A DNA stretch of 37,798 bases from CAYVSF01 sp046482855 (GTDB taxonomy: Bacteria > Bacteroidota > Bacteroidia > Bacteroidales > UBA12077): positions 1 to 37,798 of the forward strand of contig JAWOEH010000185.1 in the NCBI GenBank assembly GCA_046482855.1, written 5' to 3'. A program made the translations under genes and the position numbers. Of this stretch, positions 16,370 through 25,197 are shown in pieces (position 1 is the first letter of the stretch; every line of letters begins with the position of its first letter). The notes below the pieces were generated by a model that had not been told where the DNA came from, did not search any database, and saw only the letters and a program-made list of their open reading frames with translations.

Positions 16370-17656
16370 ATGAAAGCACGAATCCTTTATGATCAGTTAA
16401 CCTCCGGTGAGCGAAAAACTTTCCGGCTCCATTTGCTTTATTCCATTGTGGAAGGGATGATGACCGGAGCGATTGTGCTGAATGAATACATCTTTATAAA
16501 AGCGCTAAACGGAAGTAACTACCAATTAGGTGTGCTCTTTCAAACCAGTGTAATTGTGCTGCTGTTTTCAGTTCTGTTTAATGAGCTAATTCGTCGCACT
16601 GCCAACAAAAAGCGCATGTTAATACAGGTAGCAATAGTCACCCATGCGCCCTTACTAATTATGCTGTTTTTTCCCGGAAGTCATACACTGCCAACCGGAG
16701 ATTCCTATTTCCACTACGTCTTTCTGTTTATATTCTTTGCCTATTTTCTTTCACGTCCCTTGGTGTATCCTACTATCAACCTATTTTTAAAGACCAACTA
16801 TCGGGAAGAGCATTTTGGCAGTCTCTATAGTTTGGGAACATCTTTGCAGAAAATCACCATGCTTCTCACAGCCTTTGCATTTGGTATTTTGCTGGATTAC
16901 GATCCTTATATTTATCGATTTGTTTACCCCTTTCTGGGTGTTTTGGGGGTGATATCCATCCTTTGGCTTTCAAAAATCAAGTTGCCAGAAATGCCTCAAA
17001 AGGAATTTCGCAAAGGATTAAAGGAAGCCATTAAGGGAAGTTTTCAGCGCATGGTAGAGATTTTAAAGCATAATCGTCCCTATCGCGACTACGAAACGGG
17101 CTTTATTCTCTATGGGTTTGCCTTTATGAGTACCAAAGCGGTAATTACAGTCTTTTATGATATAGAGCTGCAATTGAACTATACGAGTGTAGCCTTTTAT
17201 CAAAATATTTTTAATGTATTGGCAATTATTTTGCTTCCGGTCTTCGGACGTTTAATCGGGAAGATCGATCCTCGCAAATTTGTAAACATTAACTACACTG
17301 CTTTGGCACTTATGCTGGCAGCAATAGCTGCTACACAATACCTGCCGGCCTATTTCATGCTTTGGCAAATTAAAATCTACTATTCATTAATTGCTGCTGT
17401 TTTGTTTCAGGGGATTTTTGTCTCTACCATGTCATTGGCCTGGTATATTGGGTCGGCCTACTTCTGTACAAAAGAGGAGGCCGGCGATTATCAATCGGTG
17501 CACCTGACCCTCACTGGTGCACGGGGCATTTTTGCCCCGTTAATCGGCATTTTCTTTTATGAGCATATCGGGTTTACAGGTACCTTCGCCTTGGGAATTC
17601 TGGCACTCGTAGCAGCCATCATTCTGATGCATTGGTCAATAAAAAACCGGGGATAA
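16370..17656 (+). CDS. Major facilitator superfamily permease, substrate unknown
   Basis: The 428-residue protein has 10 to 12 hydrophobic segments in two halves, separated by a basic cytoplasmic loop (KLPEMPQKEFRKGLKEAIKG and RMVEILKHNRPYRDY). There is no signal peptide. The start is the ATG at 16370 (MKARILYDQL). The first half has LGVLFQTSVIVLLF followed by a basic NELIRRTANKKRM loop, like the loop 2-3 motif of MFS transporters. No substrate-specific motif is recognised. It is flanked by msrC on the opposite strand and a convergent KAS III gene, so the context does not suggest a cargo. Topology and family assignment are by hydropathy and general pattern. Confidence 0.82.
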   Translation: MKARILYDQLTSGERKTFRLHLLYSIVEGMMTGAIVLNEYIFIKALNGSNYQLGVLFQTSVIVLLFSVLFNELIRRTANKKRMLIQVAIVTHAPLLIMLFFPGSHTLPTGDSYFHYVFLFIFFAYFLSRPLVYPTINLFLKTNYREEHFGSLYSLGTSLQKITMLLTAFAFGILLDYDPYIYRFVYPFLGVLGVISILWLSKIKLPEMPQKEFRKGLKEAIKGSFQRMVEILKHNRPYRDYETGFILYGFAFMSTKAVITVFYDIELQLNYTSVAFYQNIFNVLAIILLPVFGRLIGKIDPRKFVNINYTALALMLAAIAATQYLPAYFMLWQIKIYYSLIAAVLFQGIFVSTMSLAWYIGSAYFCTKEEAGDYQSVHLTLTGARGIFAPLIGIFFYEHIGFTGTFALGILALVAAIILMHWSIKNRG

Positions 17657-17670
17657 TACAATTCCCGGTT
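17645..17670. terminator. Weak hairpin at the end of the permease gene
   Basis: AACCGGG (17645-17651) can pair with CCCGGTT (17664-17670) across a 12-base loop that spans the permease stop codon. There is no T-run after it in either direction, so it may be a termination aid or chance. Confidence 0.3.
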
Positions 17671-17766
17671 AAAACAGTAAAAAGGACACTTTAAAAGGCA
17701 AAACGCGCTCAATATTCCCATATTAACAGGGACTACAAAAGATTGTTTCTCCAGGTTAATAGGGCA

Positions 17767-18846
17767 TTAGAACTTATACGCCAGTGCATTAATATTCATC
17801 CCGGCACCTACCGAAGCAAATACAATTTTATCGTTTTTCTCCAGCTTATGTCCCTCGAGTTTGTTTTTTACGAGCAAGTCCAGCAGCGTGGGTATTGTGG
17901 CAACTGAGGAGTTCCCCATCCATGAAATAACCATAGGCATGGTATATGCAGGGATTTCTCGTATATTATACAGTCGATAAAGACGTTTTAAAATGGCTTC
18001 GTCCATTTTTCCATTTGCCTGATGAATCAACACTTTTTTTATCTCCTCCAAAGGAAGTTCGGCTTTTTGCAGGCAAGCCTGTATGGCCTGAGGCACATTC
18101 TCAAGGGCATATTGGTATAAACGTCGTCCGTTCATCTTTAAGAAAAGATCATCGGGGTTTTCAAAGTTTGGATTATTCGATCTTCCCATATACAACATGT
18201 GCGAAAAGTCTAATGTATCGGAGCGGGTTTTATGCGCCAGAATTCCGGTTGGTTCCTCGCTTTCACATGCCTCAAGAAGGGTCGCTCCTGCCCCGTCGGC
18301 ATAAATCATGCTATCTCTGTCGTGCGGGTCGGAAACACGTGAGAGAATATCAGCCCCAATCACCAGAATTTTTTTTGCATCACCGGACTTAATGTAATAA
18401 TCGGCCTGAATAATTGCCTGCAACCAACCAGGGCAGCCGAAAGGAATATCATACGCAACACAAAAGGGATTTTCAATACCCAAATTGTGTTTTACTCTGG
18501 CTGCTAGGGATGGTACAATATCCGTCCGGTTTGTTCCGGCTTTAATATCCCCAAAATTATGGGCAACAATTACATAATCAAGTGTTTCCCGGTCAATTCC
18601 GGAAGAATCAAGGGCATCGACGGCTGCCGCATAAGCCAGATCTGAAGTCATCAAATCATCACTTGCATATAATCGTTCTGTAATCGTTGTTATCTGGGCA
18701 AATTTTTCAATAATTTCTTTCGGATCTTTCTCAATTACCGAGCCATCCGATTCATAAAAGGTATGCTGCAAAAATTCTTCATTCTTTACGCGCACTGTAG
18801 GTATGTAACTTCCTGTGCCTGCAATTTTGCTATAAATTGATTTCAT
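17767..18846 (-). CDS. 3-oxoacyl-ACP synthase III-like (KAS III/FabH-related) condensing enzyme
   Basis: The 359-residue protein has the KAS III catalytic triad: C138 (AYDIPFGCPGWLQAI), H275 (VLIHQANGKMDEAIL) and N312 (SWMGNSSVATIPTLLD), plus the YADGAGATLLE segment of the family. It would condense an acyl-CoA or acyl-ACP with malonyl-ACP in the cytoplasm. It is about 40 residues longer than housekeeping FabH, with an extended N-terminal part (FLQHTFYESDGSVIEKDP, a feature of a separate KAS III subgroup), and it is not next to fatty-acid genes. It may therefore be a second, specialised KAS III or a related thiolase-fold enzyme rather than the primary FabH. The ATG start at 18846 matches the KAS III beginning (IAGTGSYIP). 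Confidence 0.88.
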   Translation of the reverse strand: MKSIYSKIAGTGSYIPTVRVKNEEFLQHTFYESDGSVIEKDPKEIIEKFAQITTITERLYASDDLMTSDLAYAAAVDALDSSGIDRETLDYVIVAHNFGDIKAGTNRTDIVPSLAARVKHNLGIENPFCVAYDIPFGCPGWLQAIIQADYYIKSGDAKKILVIGADILSRVSDPHDRDSMIYADGAGATLLEACESEEPTGILAHKTRSDTLDFSHMLYMGRSNNPNFENPDDLFLKMNGRRLYQYALENVPQAIQACLQKAELPLEEIKKVLIHQANGKMDEAILKRLYRLYNIREIPAYTMPMVISWMGNSSVATIPTLLDLLVKNKLEGHKLEKNDKIVFASVGAGMNINALAYKF

Positions 18847-19087
18847 AGATACTGATATATTAAAGTAATAGCGAAAAGGAATTCCTGTTCTTTGTTTTGA
18901 AAGATACTAAATTTTCATAGTAATTTACAAGTTTCCCAACGCTGTTCTGCTATTAAAATTTTGGTTTACCAACAAGAAAATAGGCTCATGTAGATGATAA
19001 CTCGCTCGTTTTCTATATTTTCTAAAGGTTAACAAATTCTTTTCCCCTTCCCTATTTTTTTCTAACTTGCTGGCAAAACAGAATCGC

Positions 19088-19591
19088 ATGAACCAAGCGG
19101 AAAGCATCATGCACCTGCAGCGTACGCCGGTAAAAAACAGAATCCTGATACAATCAAACCAGTGGGGAAAGGGCTGGCTGGAACATGATTACATGGCCGG
19201 CACCACCATTGGTCGGTTGAAGCAGAGCGAATACCTATTTATTACAAAAGGGCGTTTGAAACAAGAGACCTACATACATGACAAGTATACCAAGGAACTT
19301 GTCGGACTTATTACCTTTAACTCACTCCGTACACGAGCCAAAATAAGGTTAAATAATAACAAGGTTTATTCCTTTAAGTGTGTATTGCCGTGCTTGTTTC
19401 GATGGGAAATTGTGTTGAATCAGCAGACCCTGGTAACCTATAATTCTTCTCTTTTAAAAGGTACGGTAAGATCCTTGACTACTGACGAAGTGCTTGTTTT
19501 AGCCGGTCTATTTGCCCGAAATGCTTATCTTTTGTATGCCATTCTTTTTGCAGGAACAATGATTTTTCTTCTTGGCTATTGGGTTATTTAA
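19088..19591 (+). CDS. Conserved-looking protein with C-terminal membrane helix; function unknown
   Basis: From the ATG at 19088 this is 167 residues; a TTG at 19067 would add seven. The body is beta-rich with basic residues: LKQSEYLFITKGRLKQETYI, ELVGLITFNSLRTRAKIRL, NKVYSFKCVLPCLFRWEIVL. The last segment (about 138-165, LVLAGLFARNAYLLYAILFAGTMIFLLGY) is a membrane helix or hairpin. The pattern of short strands, a VG-x-I turn and W-x-I/V strands is vaguely like tubby-C-terminal/LURP-like proteins such as YxjI, but that is only an impression. No signal peptide. It stands alone between a divergent KAS III gene and the S9 peptidase. Confidence 0.65.
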   Translation: MNQAESIMHLQRTPVKNRILIQSNQWGKGWLEHDYMAGTTIGRLKQSEYLFITKGRLKQETYIHDKYTKELVGLITFNSLRTRAKIRLNNNKVYSFKCVLPCLFRWEIVLNQQTLVTYNSSLLKGTVRSLTTDEVLVLAGLFARNAYLLYAILFAGTMIFLLGYWVI

Positions 19592-19703
19592 ACAGTTAAG
19601 TTCATTGCTTATTCGTAAAAAACACCTGTCTCTATTAAACGAAACGCATTAAGCAGCATCTATTTTAGTTCAATCCACTAGTAAAATATAAAAACCACGT
19701 ATT

Positions 19704-22454
19704 ATGATGAGAAAGCCTCTTATGCTCTTGATCTTTTTTGCTTTTGCGTCAACTCTCAGTGCGCAAAAAAGCAAAAAGCCGCTTACTTTTGACGATATTC
19801 TGCAATGGCAGCGCATTACAGAAAAACAACTGGCCAGCAACGGAGAAGTGTTGGTATTTAAAGCCGAACCCTGGAAAGGAGATCCTTTACTGCATATAAA
19901 TAATCTTCAAAAAAAGGACCAACAAGTTTTTCGTGGTGGGTCCTCTCCCTACCTCTCACCTAAAGGTGAGTATGTAATTTTCACGCTGTTACCAACTGAG
20001 CAAACTATGCGTGAGTGGAAACTGAAAGGCAAAAAGGAGGCGACAAAACCTTTTCAAAAACTTGCTTTTATCAACACTTCCAAAGAAACCACTGACTCTG
20101 TCAATCATTTTGAAAAACTCTTTACCCCTGAAGATTGGAGTGGCTGGATCGGCTATCTACTCTCGCCTGAGGAGAAAGCCGACAGCAATAAAGCCTATTC
20201 TGCCGAAAACGGGTTTATGCTCACCTTGCATTATTTGCCCGATGGAACCACGAAAAAGTATCCCTATATAACCGATATTGCCTTCTCGGAAGATGGGAAA
20301 AAAGTGGCATTTGTTTCCACCGGGAATCAACAAACAGGATTTGAGGCCGGGATTTACATGGTAGATTTGGATAAGAATGAAGAAACCCCTATTATTAAAC
20401 ATAAGGGAAATTTCGCGAAAATGGCATGGAGTAAAGAGGCTCACCAACTTGCCTTTGTTGCCGATACAAGCTCCGGAAAGCAATGTTTTGAGCTTTACCT
20501 GTGGGAAAACAACCAATTAACAACACTTAGCAAGAACCTGCCGAAAAACCAGGAAGTAAGTAAACATGCCAATTTAGACTTTTCGCCCTCCGGCAATCGG
20601 CTTTTTTTAGGTTTGTCTCCCAAAAAGCCCGACAAAGATTCAACTGTGCTGGAAGAAGAAAGACCGGTAGTTGACGTATGGCATTGGAAAGAACCTACGT
20701 TACATAGTCAGCAATTGAATACTTTAGAGCAAGACTTAAAAAAGAGCTATTTAGCAGCCTACGATCTTTCTGAACACACCCTTATCCCCTTAGAGAAAGA
20801 GAAATTTACCGGCTTTTCGCTTATTGAAGAGGGAGACGCTGATTACGCGCTTGCTTGGTCGCACATGCCTTATGCAGTACAAATTATGTGGGAAGGCTAC
20901 CCGGTACACAATGATTTTTATAAAGTAAATATGAAAACGGGCGAAAGCACGCGTTTTTTGGAGGATGTACGGGCAACGCCACGTGTATCTCCATCAGGGA
21001 AATTCGTTTATTGGTATAATGCCATTGATACAACTTGGAATACCTATGAGGTAGCTACCGGAAAGATCCGTCAGGTTACCACAAATAAATCCGTTCAAGC
21101 TGCGAATGAGCTTTACGATGTGCCTGCTCCTGCCTACCCCTATGGACTAGCTGGGTGGCTGCAAGAAGATGAAGCCATGCTGGTATACGATCGCTTTGAC
21201 ATATGGCAAGTGGATCCGACAAACAAAAATGAGCCTGTAAACCTTACCATTGATGGCAGAGACCAAAATACTGCCTACCGGTTGGTAACTCTTGACGAAG
21301 AAATACAGAGAAAGGGAATTAACCTAAAGTCAAGCCAAATTTTGCATGGACACAATGTTCTTACGCGTGAAGATAGCTATCATCGAACTACTTTCCGGAA
21401 AGCACAAATACCCGAGCTCCTACTATCCGGTGCCTTTAAACTCTCGGAGCCGATAAAAGCCAAAGAGCGTGATCGCTTTGTGTTTACACAGGAAACTTTT
21501 AGCCAATTTCCTGATCTGCGTATTACTGACAATTTCTTTAAATCGGCGCGCAAGGTAACAAACGTTAATCCCCAACAGGAAGAATTTGCCTGGGGTACCA
21601 TTGAACTCTACACCTGGTACTCGACCGATGGTCGGAAATTAGAAGGGTTATTAGCTAAACCAGCTGATTTCGATCCAACTAAAAAGTACCCGATGATTGT
21701 AAATTTTTACGAAAAATCCTCACAAGAGCTATACGACTACAAGATGCCGGAGGCTCACCGCTCAACGGTTGATTATCATTATTATACCAGCAATGGGTAT
21801 GTGGTCTTTAATCCTGATGTATATTATGCGGAAGGATACCCAGGCGAAGACGCTGAAAAATGCGTATTGCCGGGAGTGACCGCGCTTATAAAAGAGGGGT
21901 TTGTTGATGCTGACCATATTGCTGCTCAGGGACACAGTTGGGGAGGTTATCAGGTGGCGCACCTGGCCACACGCACAAATATGTTTGCTGCTATCGAATC
22001 AGGAGCTCCTGTGGTGAATATGTTTAGTGCTTATGGAGGTATTCGTGAATGGACTGGCAGCAACCGCTCCTTTCAATATGAACATGGGCAAAGCCGCATT
22101 GGCAAAAATATTTGGGAGGCTCCCTTACGCTATCTGGATAATTCCCCCCTTTTCTGGGCCGATAAGATTGAAACGCCATTGCTAATTATGCACAACACGA
22201 AGGATGGGGCTGTACCTTTTAGTCAGGGGGTAGAGTTCTTTATTGCCCTCAGACGATTACAAAAGCCCGCCTGGATGCTTAATTATAACGAAGCTGACCA
22301 CTGGCCAACCAAAGTTCGAGATAAATACGACTTCCAAATTCGTATGGCGCAATTTTTCGATCATTATTTAAAAGGAGCACCTATGCCTGTTTGGATGAAA
22401 GAGGGCATCCCCGCCACAAAGAAGGAGACGACTTTAGGCTTGGAAGTGGAATAA
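19704..22454 (+). CDS. Secreted S9-family prolyl-oligopeptidase-type serine peptidase
   Basis: The 916-residue protein has a signal peptide (1-21, ending TLSAQ), a long N-terminal beta-propeller (about 25-600) and a C-terminal alpha/beta-hydrolase domain (about 640-890). The catalytic triad is visible: S745 in GHSWGGYQ, D834 in NTKDGAVPF, H866 in EADHWPTK. S9 enzymes (acylaminoacyl peptidase/DPP-like group) cleave short peptides; this one should act in the periplasm or be surface-exposed. Two ATG codons begin the frame. It is much longer than cytosolic prolyl oligopeptidase, as is common for exported Bacteroidota members. A perfect 15-bp terminator hairpin follows. It is monocistronic. Confidence 0.93.
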   Translation: MMRKPLMLLIFFAFASTLSAQKSKKPLTFDDILQWQRITEKQLASNGEVLVFKAEPWKGDPLLHINNLQKKDQQVFRGGSSPYLSPKGEYVIFTLLPTEQTMREWKLKGKKEATKPFQKLAFINTSKETTDSVNHFEKLFTPEDWSGWIGYLLSPEEKADSNKAYSAENGFMLTLHYLPDGTTKKYPYITDIAFSEDGKKVAFVSTGNQQTGFEAGIYMVDLDKNEETPIIKHKGNFAKMAWSKEAHQLAFVADTSSGKQCFELYLWENNQLTTLSKNLPKNQEVSKHANLDFSPSGNRLFLGLSPKKPDKDSTVLEEERPVVDVWHWKEPTLHSQQLNTLEQDLKKSYLAAYDLSEHTLIPLEKEKFTGFSLIEEGDADYALAWSHMPYAVQIMWEGYPVHNDFYKVNMKTGESTRFLEDVRATPRVSPSGKFVYWYNAIDTTWNTYEVATGKIRQVTTNKSVQAANELYDVPAPAYPYGLAGWLQEDEAMLVYDRFDIWQVDPTNKNEPVNLTIDGRDQNTAYRLVTLDEEIQRKGINLKSSQILHGHNVLTREDSYHRTTFRKAQIPELLLSGAFKLSEPIKAKERDRFVFTQETFSQFPDLRITDNFFKSARKVTNVNPQQEEFAWGTIELYTWYSTDGRKLEGLLAKPADFDPTKKYPMIVNFYEKSSQELYDYKMPEAHRSTVDYHYYTSNGYVVFNPDVYYAEGYPGEDAEKCVLPGVTALIKEGFVDADHIAAQGHSWGGYQVAHLATRTNMFAAIESGAPVVNMFSAYGGIREWTGSNRSFQYEHGQSRIGKNIWEAPLRYLDNSPLFWADKIETPLLIMHNTKDGAVPFSQGVEFFIALRRLQKPAWMLNYNEADHWPTKVRDKYDFQIRMAQFFDHYLKGAPMPVWMKEGIPATKKETTLGLEVE

Positions 22455-22476
22455 CTTAAACACTAATTCAAACCCT

Positions 22477-22516
22477 AAAAGGGGTTGAGTAAAACTACTC
22501 AACCCCTTTTATTTTA
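22477..22516 (+). terminator. Strong intrinsic terminator after the S9 peptidase gene
   Basis: AAAAGGGGTTGAGTA (22477-22491) pairs perfectly with TACTCAACCCCTTTT (22496-22510) across an AAAC loop, and the stem is followed by ATTTT. A 15-bp GC-containing stem with flanking A and T runs works in both directions, but only the upstream gene needs it here. Confidence 0.93.
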
Positions 22517-22639
22517 ACAATCGGAAAATAAATGCCAAAGAACATATCTAGATAAGAAGGTCTTAAATTCCTTTATTGCCGCACTATACAAGCTATTCTC
22601 CTCTGTTTCAGAACATGATTATTCAATTAAGACGGATTC

Positions 22640-22647
22640 TAAATTTG
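22640..22647 (+). promoter_or_regulatory. Predicted -7 element of the first YceI gene
   Basis: TAAATTTG matches TAnnTTTG exactly, 78 bases before the YceI ATG. No clear TTTG -33 lies at the expected distance. If used, it would place the hairpin at 22678-22701 inside the 5' leader. Confidence 0.4.
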
Positions 22648-22677
22648 GATCTGTGGAAAAAAATGAATTTCTTCGTC

Positions 22678-22707
22678 CTATCAATTCGATAGGATTGATA
22701 GTTTTTT
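22678..22707 (+). promoter_or_regulatory. Terminator-like hairpin in the leader of the YceI/barrel cluster
   Basis: CTATCAAT (22678-22685) pairs with ATTGATAG (22694-22701) across an eight-base loop, and six T follow at once. An alternative overlapping pairing, CCTATC with GATAGG, is also possible (22677-22693). The structure lies 19 bases before the YceI ATG, so it could be an attenuator, an operator, or the end of a short leader transcript. Confidence 0.55.
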
Positions 22708-22725
22708 AAACAAATTAACTGTATT

Positions 22726-23301
22726 ATGAAAACCGGACGAACTATGCTTTTGATGTTGCTTACAGCTATGCTCTTTACCTTTCATACCCAAGCACAAACA
22801 GTGTATGAGGTAAATAAAGAAAAAAGCAAGCTGGAAATTCAAGGCACATCCTCTATTCACGACTGGGAAATGCTTGTTGAGGACTATCAATTGGAGGCAT
22901 ATCTGACCACTGAGGAAGGGAATACAAAGATAAATCGTGTTTCTTTTTCCTGCAAGGTGGAAGACATTTCAGCAGATAGCCGTATAATGGATGGAAAAGC
23001 ACATGATGCTCTTAAAGAGGACGATCATCCACGCATTACCTTTTCAATTAAAGAGAATGCATCCCTCCAAATTGAAGATGGAAAGACCTATATCAAAGGT
23101 TCTATAACCATTGCAGGTGTTACCCGAAAAATTCAATTCCCTGTGTCGATTCATGTAATATCCGATAGCACTTTCCAAGTAAAAGGGAACCTGTCGCTCA
23201 AGATGACCGATTACAATGTAACGCCCCCAAAAGCTATGATGGGTGCCTTAGAAACAGGAGATGAAGTAACGATTGACATCAATTTAGTACTGGAGCTGTA
23301 A
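22726..23301 (+). CDS. YceI-family periplasmic lipid-binding protein (first copy)
   Basis: The 191-residue protein has a signal peptide (1-24, ending HTQAQ) and a YceI lipocalin-like domain. Family signatures include the IQGTSSIHDWEM start, the internal KAHDALKEDDHPRITF segment, GSITIAGVTRKIQFPV and the C-terminal LKMTDYNVTPPKAMMGALETGDEVTI. YceI proteins bind isoprenoid or amide lipids in their barrel. It is the first gene of a set with an outer-membrane barrel gene (51 bases on), a second YceI and an Rrf2 regulator. Leader structure suggests regulated expression. Family assignment is strong; ligand unknown. Confidence 0.93.
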   Translation: MKTGRTMLLMLLTAMLFTFHTQAQTVYEVNKEKSKLEIQGTSSIHDWEMLVEDYQLEAYLTTEEGNTKINRVSFSCKVEDISADSRIMDGKAHDALKEDDHPRITFSIKENASLQIEDGKTYIKGSITIAGVTRKIQFPVSIHVISDSTFQVKGNLSLKMTDYNVTPPKAMMGALETGDEVTIDINLVLEL

Positions 23302-23352
23302 ATTATGAACCGTTTTTCAGAATAGAAAAATAAACAACTAAATTTTGTAACT

Positions 23353-24516
23353 ATGAGAAAAATGTTTTTTGTTGTACTAGCCTTATTCTTAAGTGGCTCA
23401 GTATTTTCGCAACAATTTGAAGCACCTCAAATTGATTCAGAGGAGTTTGATACCCTTAAAGTGAAGGTGGGAGGAGATTTTGCTATTCAGCTACAAGCGC
23501 TGGATCATGAAGCGGATATTGAATTAACGGATCTTAAAAATAACTTCAACCTGCCCACTGCAAATTTTAGCATTTCAGCTGATTTAGCACCAGGGATCAA
23601 CTTATATCTGAATACCTATTTGTCGTCACGACACCATAACGAAGCATGGGTTGAAGGAGGTTACTTAACTATTGACAAGTTACCCTTCTTGAGAGGAACT
23701 GACGACATCATGAAATACTTCACCATTAAAGCAGGTGTAATGATGCCGAATTATGGTGATGCCCATTTTTATCGATCCAATAACGGGAATGTCATCAATA
23801 ACCCCTTTGTGGGCAACTGGGTAATGGATGCGTTTACTACAAACCCCGGGCTGGAAATTATGTACCGCAACAAAGGATTGCTATTTGTTGCAGGCGTTAA
23901 CAATGGCCGTGTTAATTACGGACGTGGCAATGACATTGGTGAAGACTTGGTCTTTAACTGGAAAGCGGCTTACGATAAAGATTTGAATGACGACATGCGC
24001 ATTCGTGCAAGTATTTCAGGATTTCATGTTGGGGAAGGACACAGCGGTGCCTACCTTTGGGGAGGCGACCGTGCCGGTGCTCGCTATTACAATGTTATGC
24101 AAGCCGTTGATGCCGGTGACAATTTCCGATCGGGACGTTGGAGCCCAGGTAGCGGACAATCTGAGATGAATAGCTTCATGGGAAACTTGTTCTTCAAGTT
24201 CCATGGATTAGAATTATTTGGTGTAGTAGAGAGTATGAACGGTGTTAAGAATGATGTAGACCAAAACTTTACGCAATCAGCTATCCAAGCGCTTTATCGA
24301 TTTGGCGATTTTTATGCCGGAACACGATACAATCATGTTTCCGATAATGAGGAGTCCACTGTTACCCGCATGAATTTTGGCGGTGGGTGGTATATGACCC
24401 GCAATATTATTGTAAAACTCGACTATGTTAACCAAGAGTATGAAGGACCAGCTCATGGTGATATTGATGGTGGCAAATTCAATGGTTTAGTTGTGGAAGC
24501 AGCCATATCGTTCTAA
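23353..24516 (+). CDS. Outer-membrane porin-like beta-barrel protein
   Basis: The 387-residue protein has a signal peptide (1-20, ending SVFSQ) and then about 14 to 16 amphipathic strands, ending in phenylalanine (VEAAISF), the usual signal for outer-membrane barrel insertion. Segments such as GINLYLNTYLSSRHHNEAWV and KAGVMMPNYGDAHFYRSNNG resemble Bacteroidota porins related to phosphate-selective porins O/P, but pore specificity cannot be read. It sits between two YceI genes, 51 bases after the first, and is followed by a strong hairpin. Its barrel is likely to act together with the periplasmic YceI proteins, by inference from context. Confidence 0.85.
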   Translation: MRKMFFVVLALFLSGSVFSQQFEAPQIDSEEFDTLKVKVGGDFAIQLQALDHEADIELTDLKNNFNLPTANFSISADLAPGINLYLNTYLSSRHHNEAWVEGGYLTIDKLPFLRGTDDIMKYFTIKAGVMMPNYGDAHFYRSNNGNVINNPFVGNWVMDAFTTNPGLEIMYRNKGLLFVAGVNNGRVNYGRGNDIGEDLVFNWKAAYDKDLNDDMRIRASISGFHVGEGHSGAYLWGGDRAGARYYNVMQAVDAGDNFRSGRWSPGSGQSEMNSFMGNLFFKFHGLELFGVVESMNGVKNDVDQNFTQSAIQALYRFGDFYAGTRYNHVSDNEESTVTRMNFGGGWYMTRNIIVKLDYVNQEYEGPAHGDIDGGKFNGLVVEAAISF

Positions 24517-24532
24517 ACAGTATTTAGCAAAC

Positions 24533-24582
24533 AGTATCCGCCATATTTGCTAATGCAAACATGGCGGATACTCATTTCCTTT
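24533..24582 (+). terminator. Long hairpin terminator after the porin-like gene
   Basis: AGTATCCGCCAT (24533-24544) pairs perfectly with ATGGCGGATACT (24561-24572). Inside, TTTGC (24546-24550) pairs with GCAAA (24555-24559) around a TAAT loop, with one A/C mismatch between the two stems. The tail CATTTCCTTTC is T-rich but not a pure T-run. It separates the barrel gene from the second YceI gene, so those may be only partly co-transcribed. Confidence 0.8.
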
Positions 24583-24603
24583 CATCATAAGAGTTGATTT
24601 CAG

Positions 24604-25197
24604 ATGGCAATAAACAGGATACACCTACCTCTCCTACTCTTTTTTCAGGTACTTATTTTTCCAATAACACCTGTTGAAGATAATACTCCTCCATGTAGCC
24701 ATTTTATCCGGATCAAAGGATCTTCCAATATAAATCAATTTGAATTTGTTAATTTTAATGCTCAATTAGTAGCCAATACCTCCCGAAGTAAATGGGATCA
24801 GGAAATTCTCATTCCCACCGATAGTTTTACGGGGCCAAATAAATACATGGTAAATGATTTTCAGCAACTGCTAAAGGCCTCCCGTTATCCCTACATCAAA
24901 ATTCATATTAAAAACAAGCAATTACTTACACGTGGAGACCCCACTGGCATAACTCATTCCGAGGCTGTATTGTTTATTGCGGGGGTTTCTAAAAAGGTAA
25001 CTATTCCGCTAACTGTAGCGGAATGCGAACATTCAGGTTATATAGTTGAGGGGAATGTAGAATTAAAGCTTACTGACTTCCAAATTGACCCACCTGAAAA
25101 AGTATTTGGAGCTGTACAAGTCCATGATAAGGTTTTTATTACCTTTGCCATACGTTTTAAACCGGAGGAATTACTAACTGAAAGCCGCCAAATTTGA
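24604..25197 (+). CDS. YceI-like domain protein (second, diverged copy)
   Basis: The 197-residue protein has an N-terminal hydrophobic signal (about 1-25) and a diverged YceI domain: IRIKGSSNINQFEF, the KASRYPYIKIHI segment, VLFIAGVSKKVTIPL, and the hallmark ELKLTDFQIDPPEKVFGAVQVHDKVFI (the last in overlapping pieces). It shares little sequence with the first YceI beyond those blocks. It lacks the HD-x-x-x-x-DDHP pattern of the first copy. Its TGA overlaps the TTG start of the Rrf2 gene by four bases, so production of the two is probably coupled. Ligand unknown. Confidence 0.85.
   Translation: MAINRIHLPLLLFFQVLIFPITPVEDNTPPCSHFIRIKGSSNINQFEFVNFNAQLVANTSRSKWDQEILIPTDSFTGPNKYMVNDFQQLLKASRYPYIKIHIKNKQLLTRGDPTGITHSEAVLFIAGVSKKVTIPLTVAECEHSGYIVEGNVELKLTDFQIDPPEKVFGAVQVHDKVFITFAIRFKPEELLTESRQI

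Noticed and set aside
17946..18392. 148-codon plus-strand frame inside the KAS III gene
   Set aside because: It lies wholly antisense to a gene with an intact catalytic triad and shows no domain.
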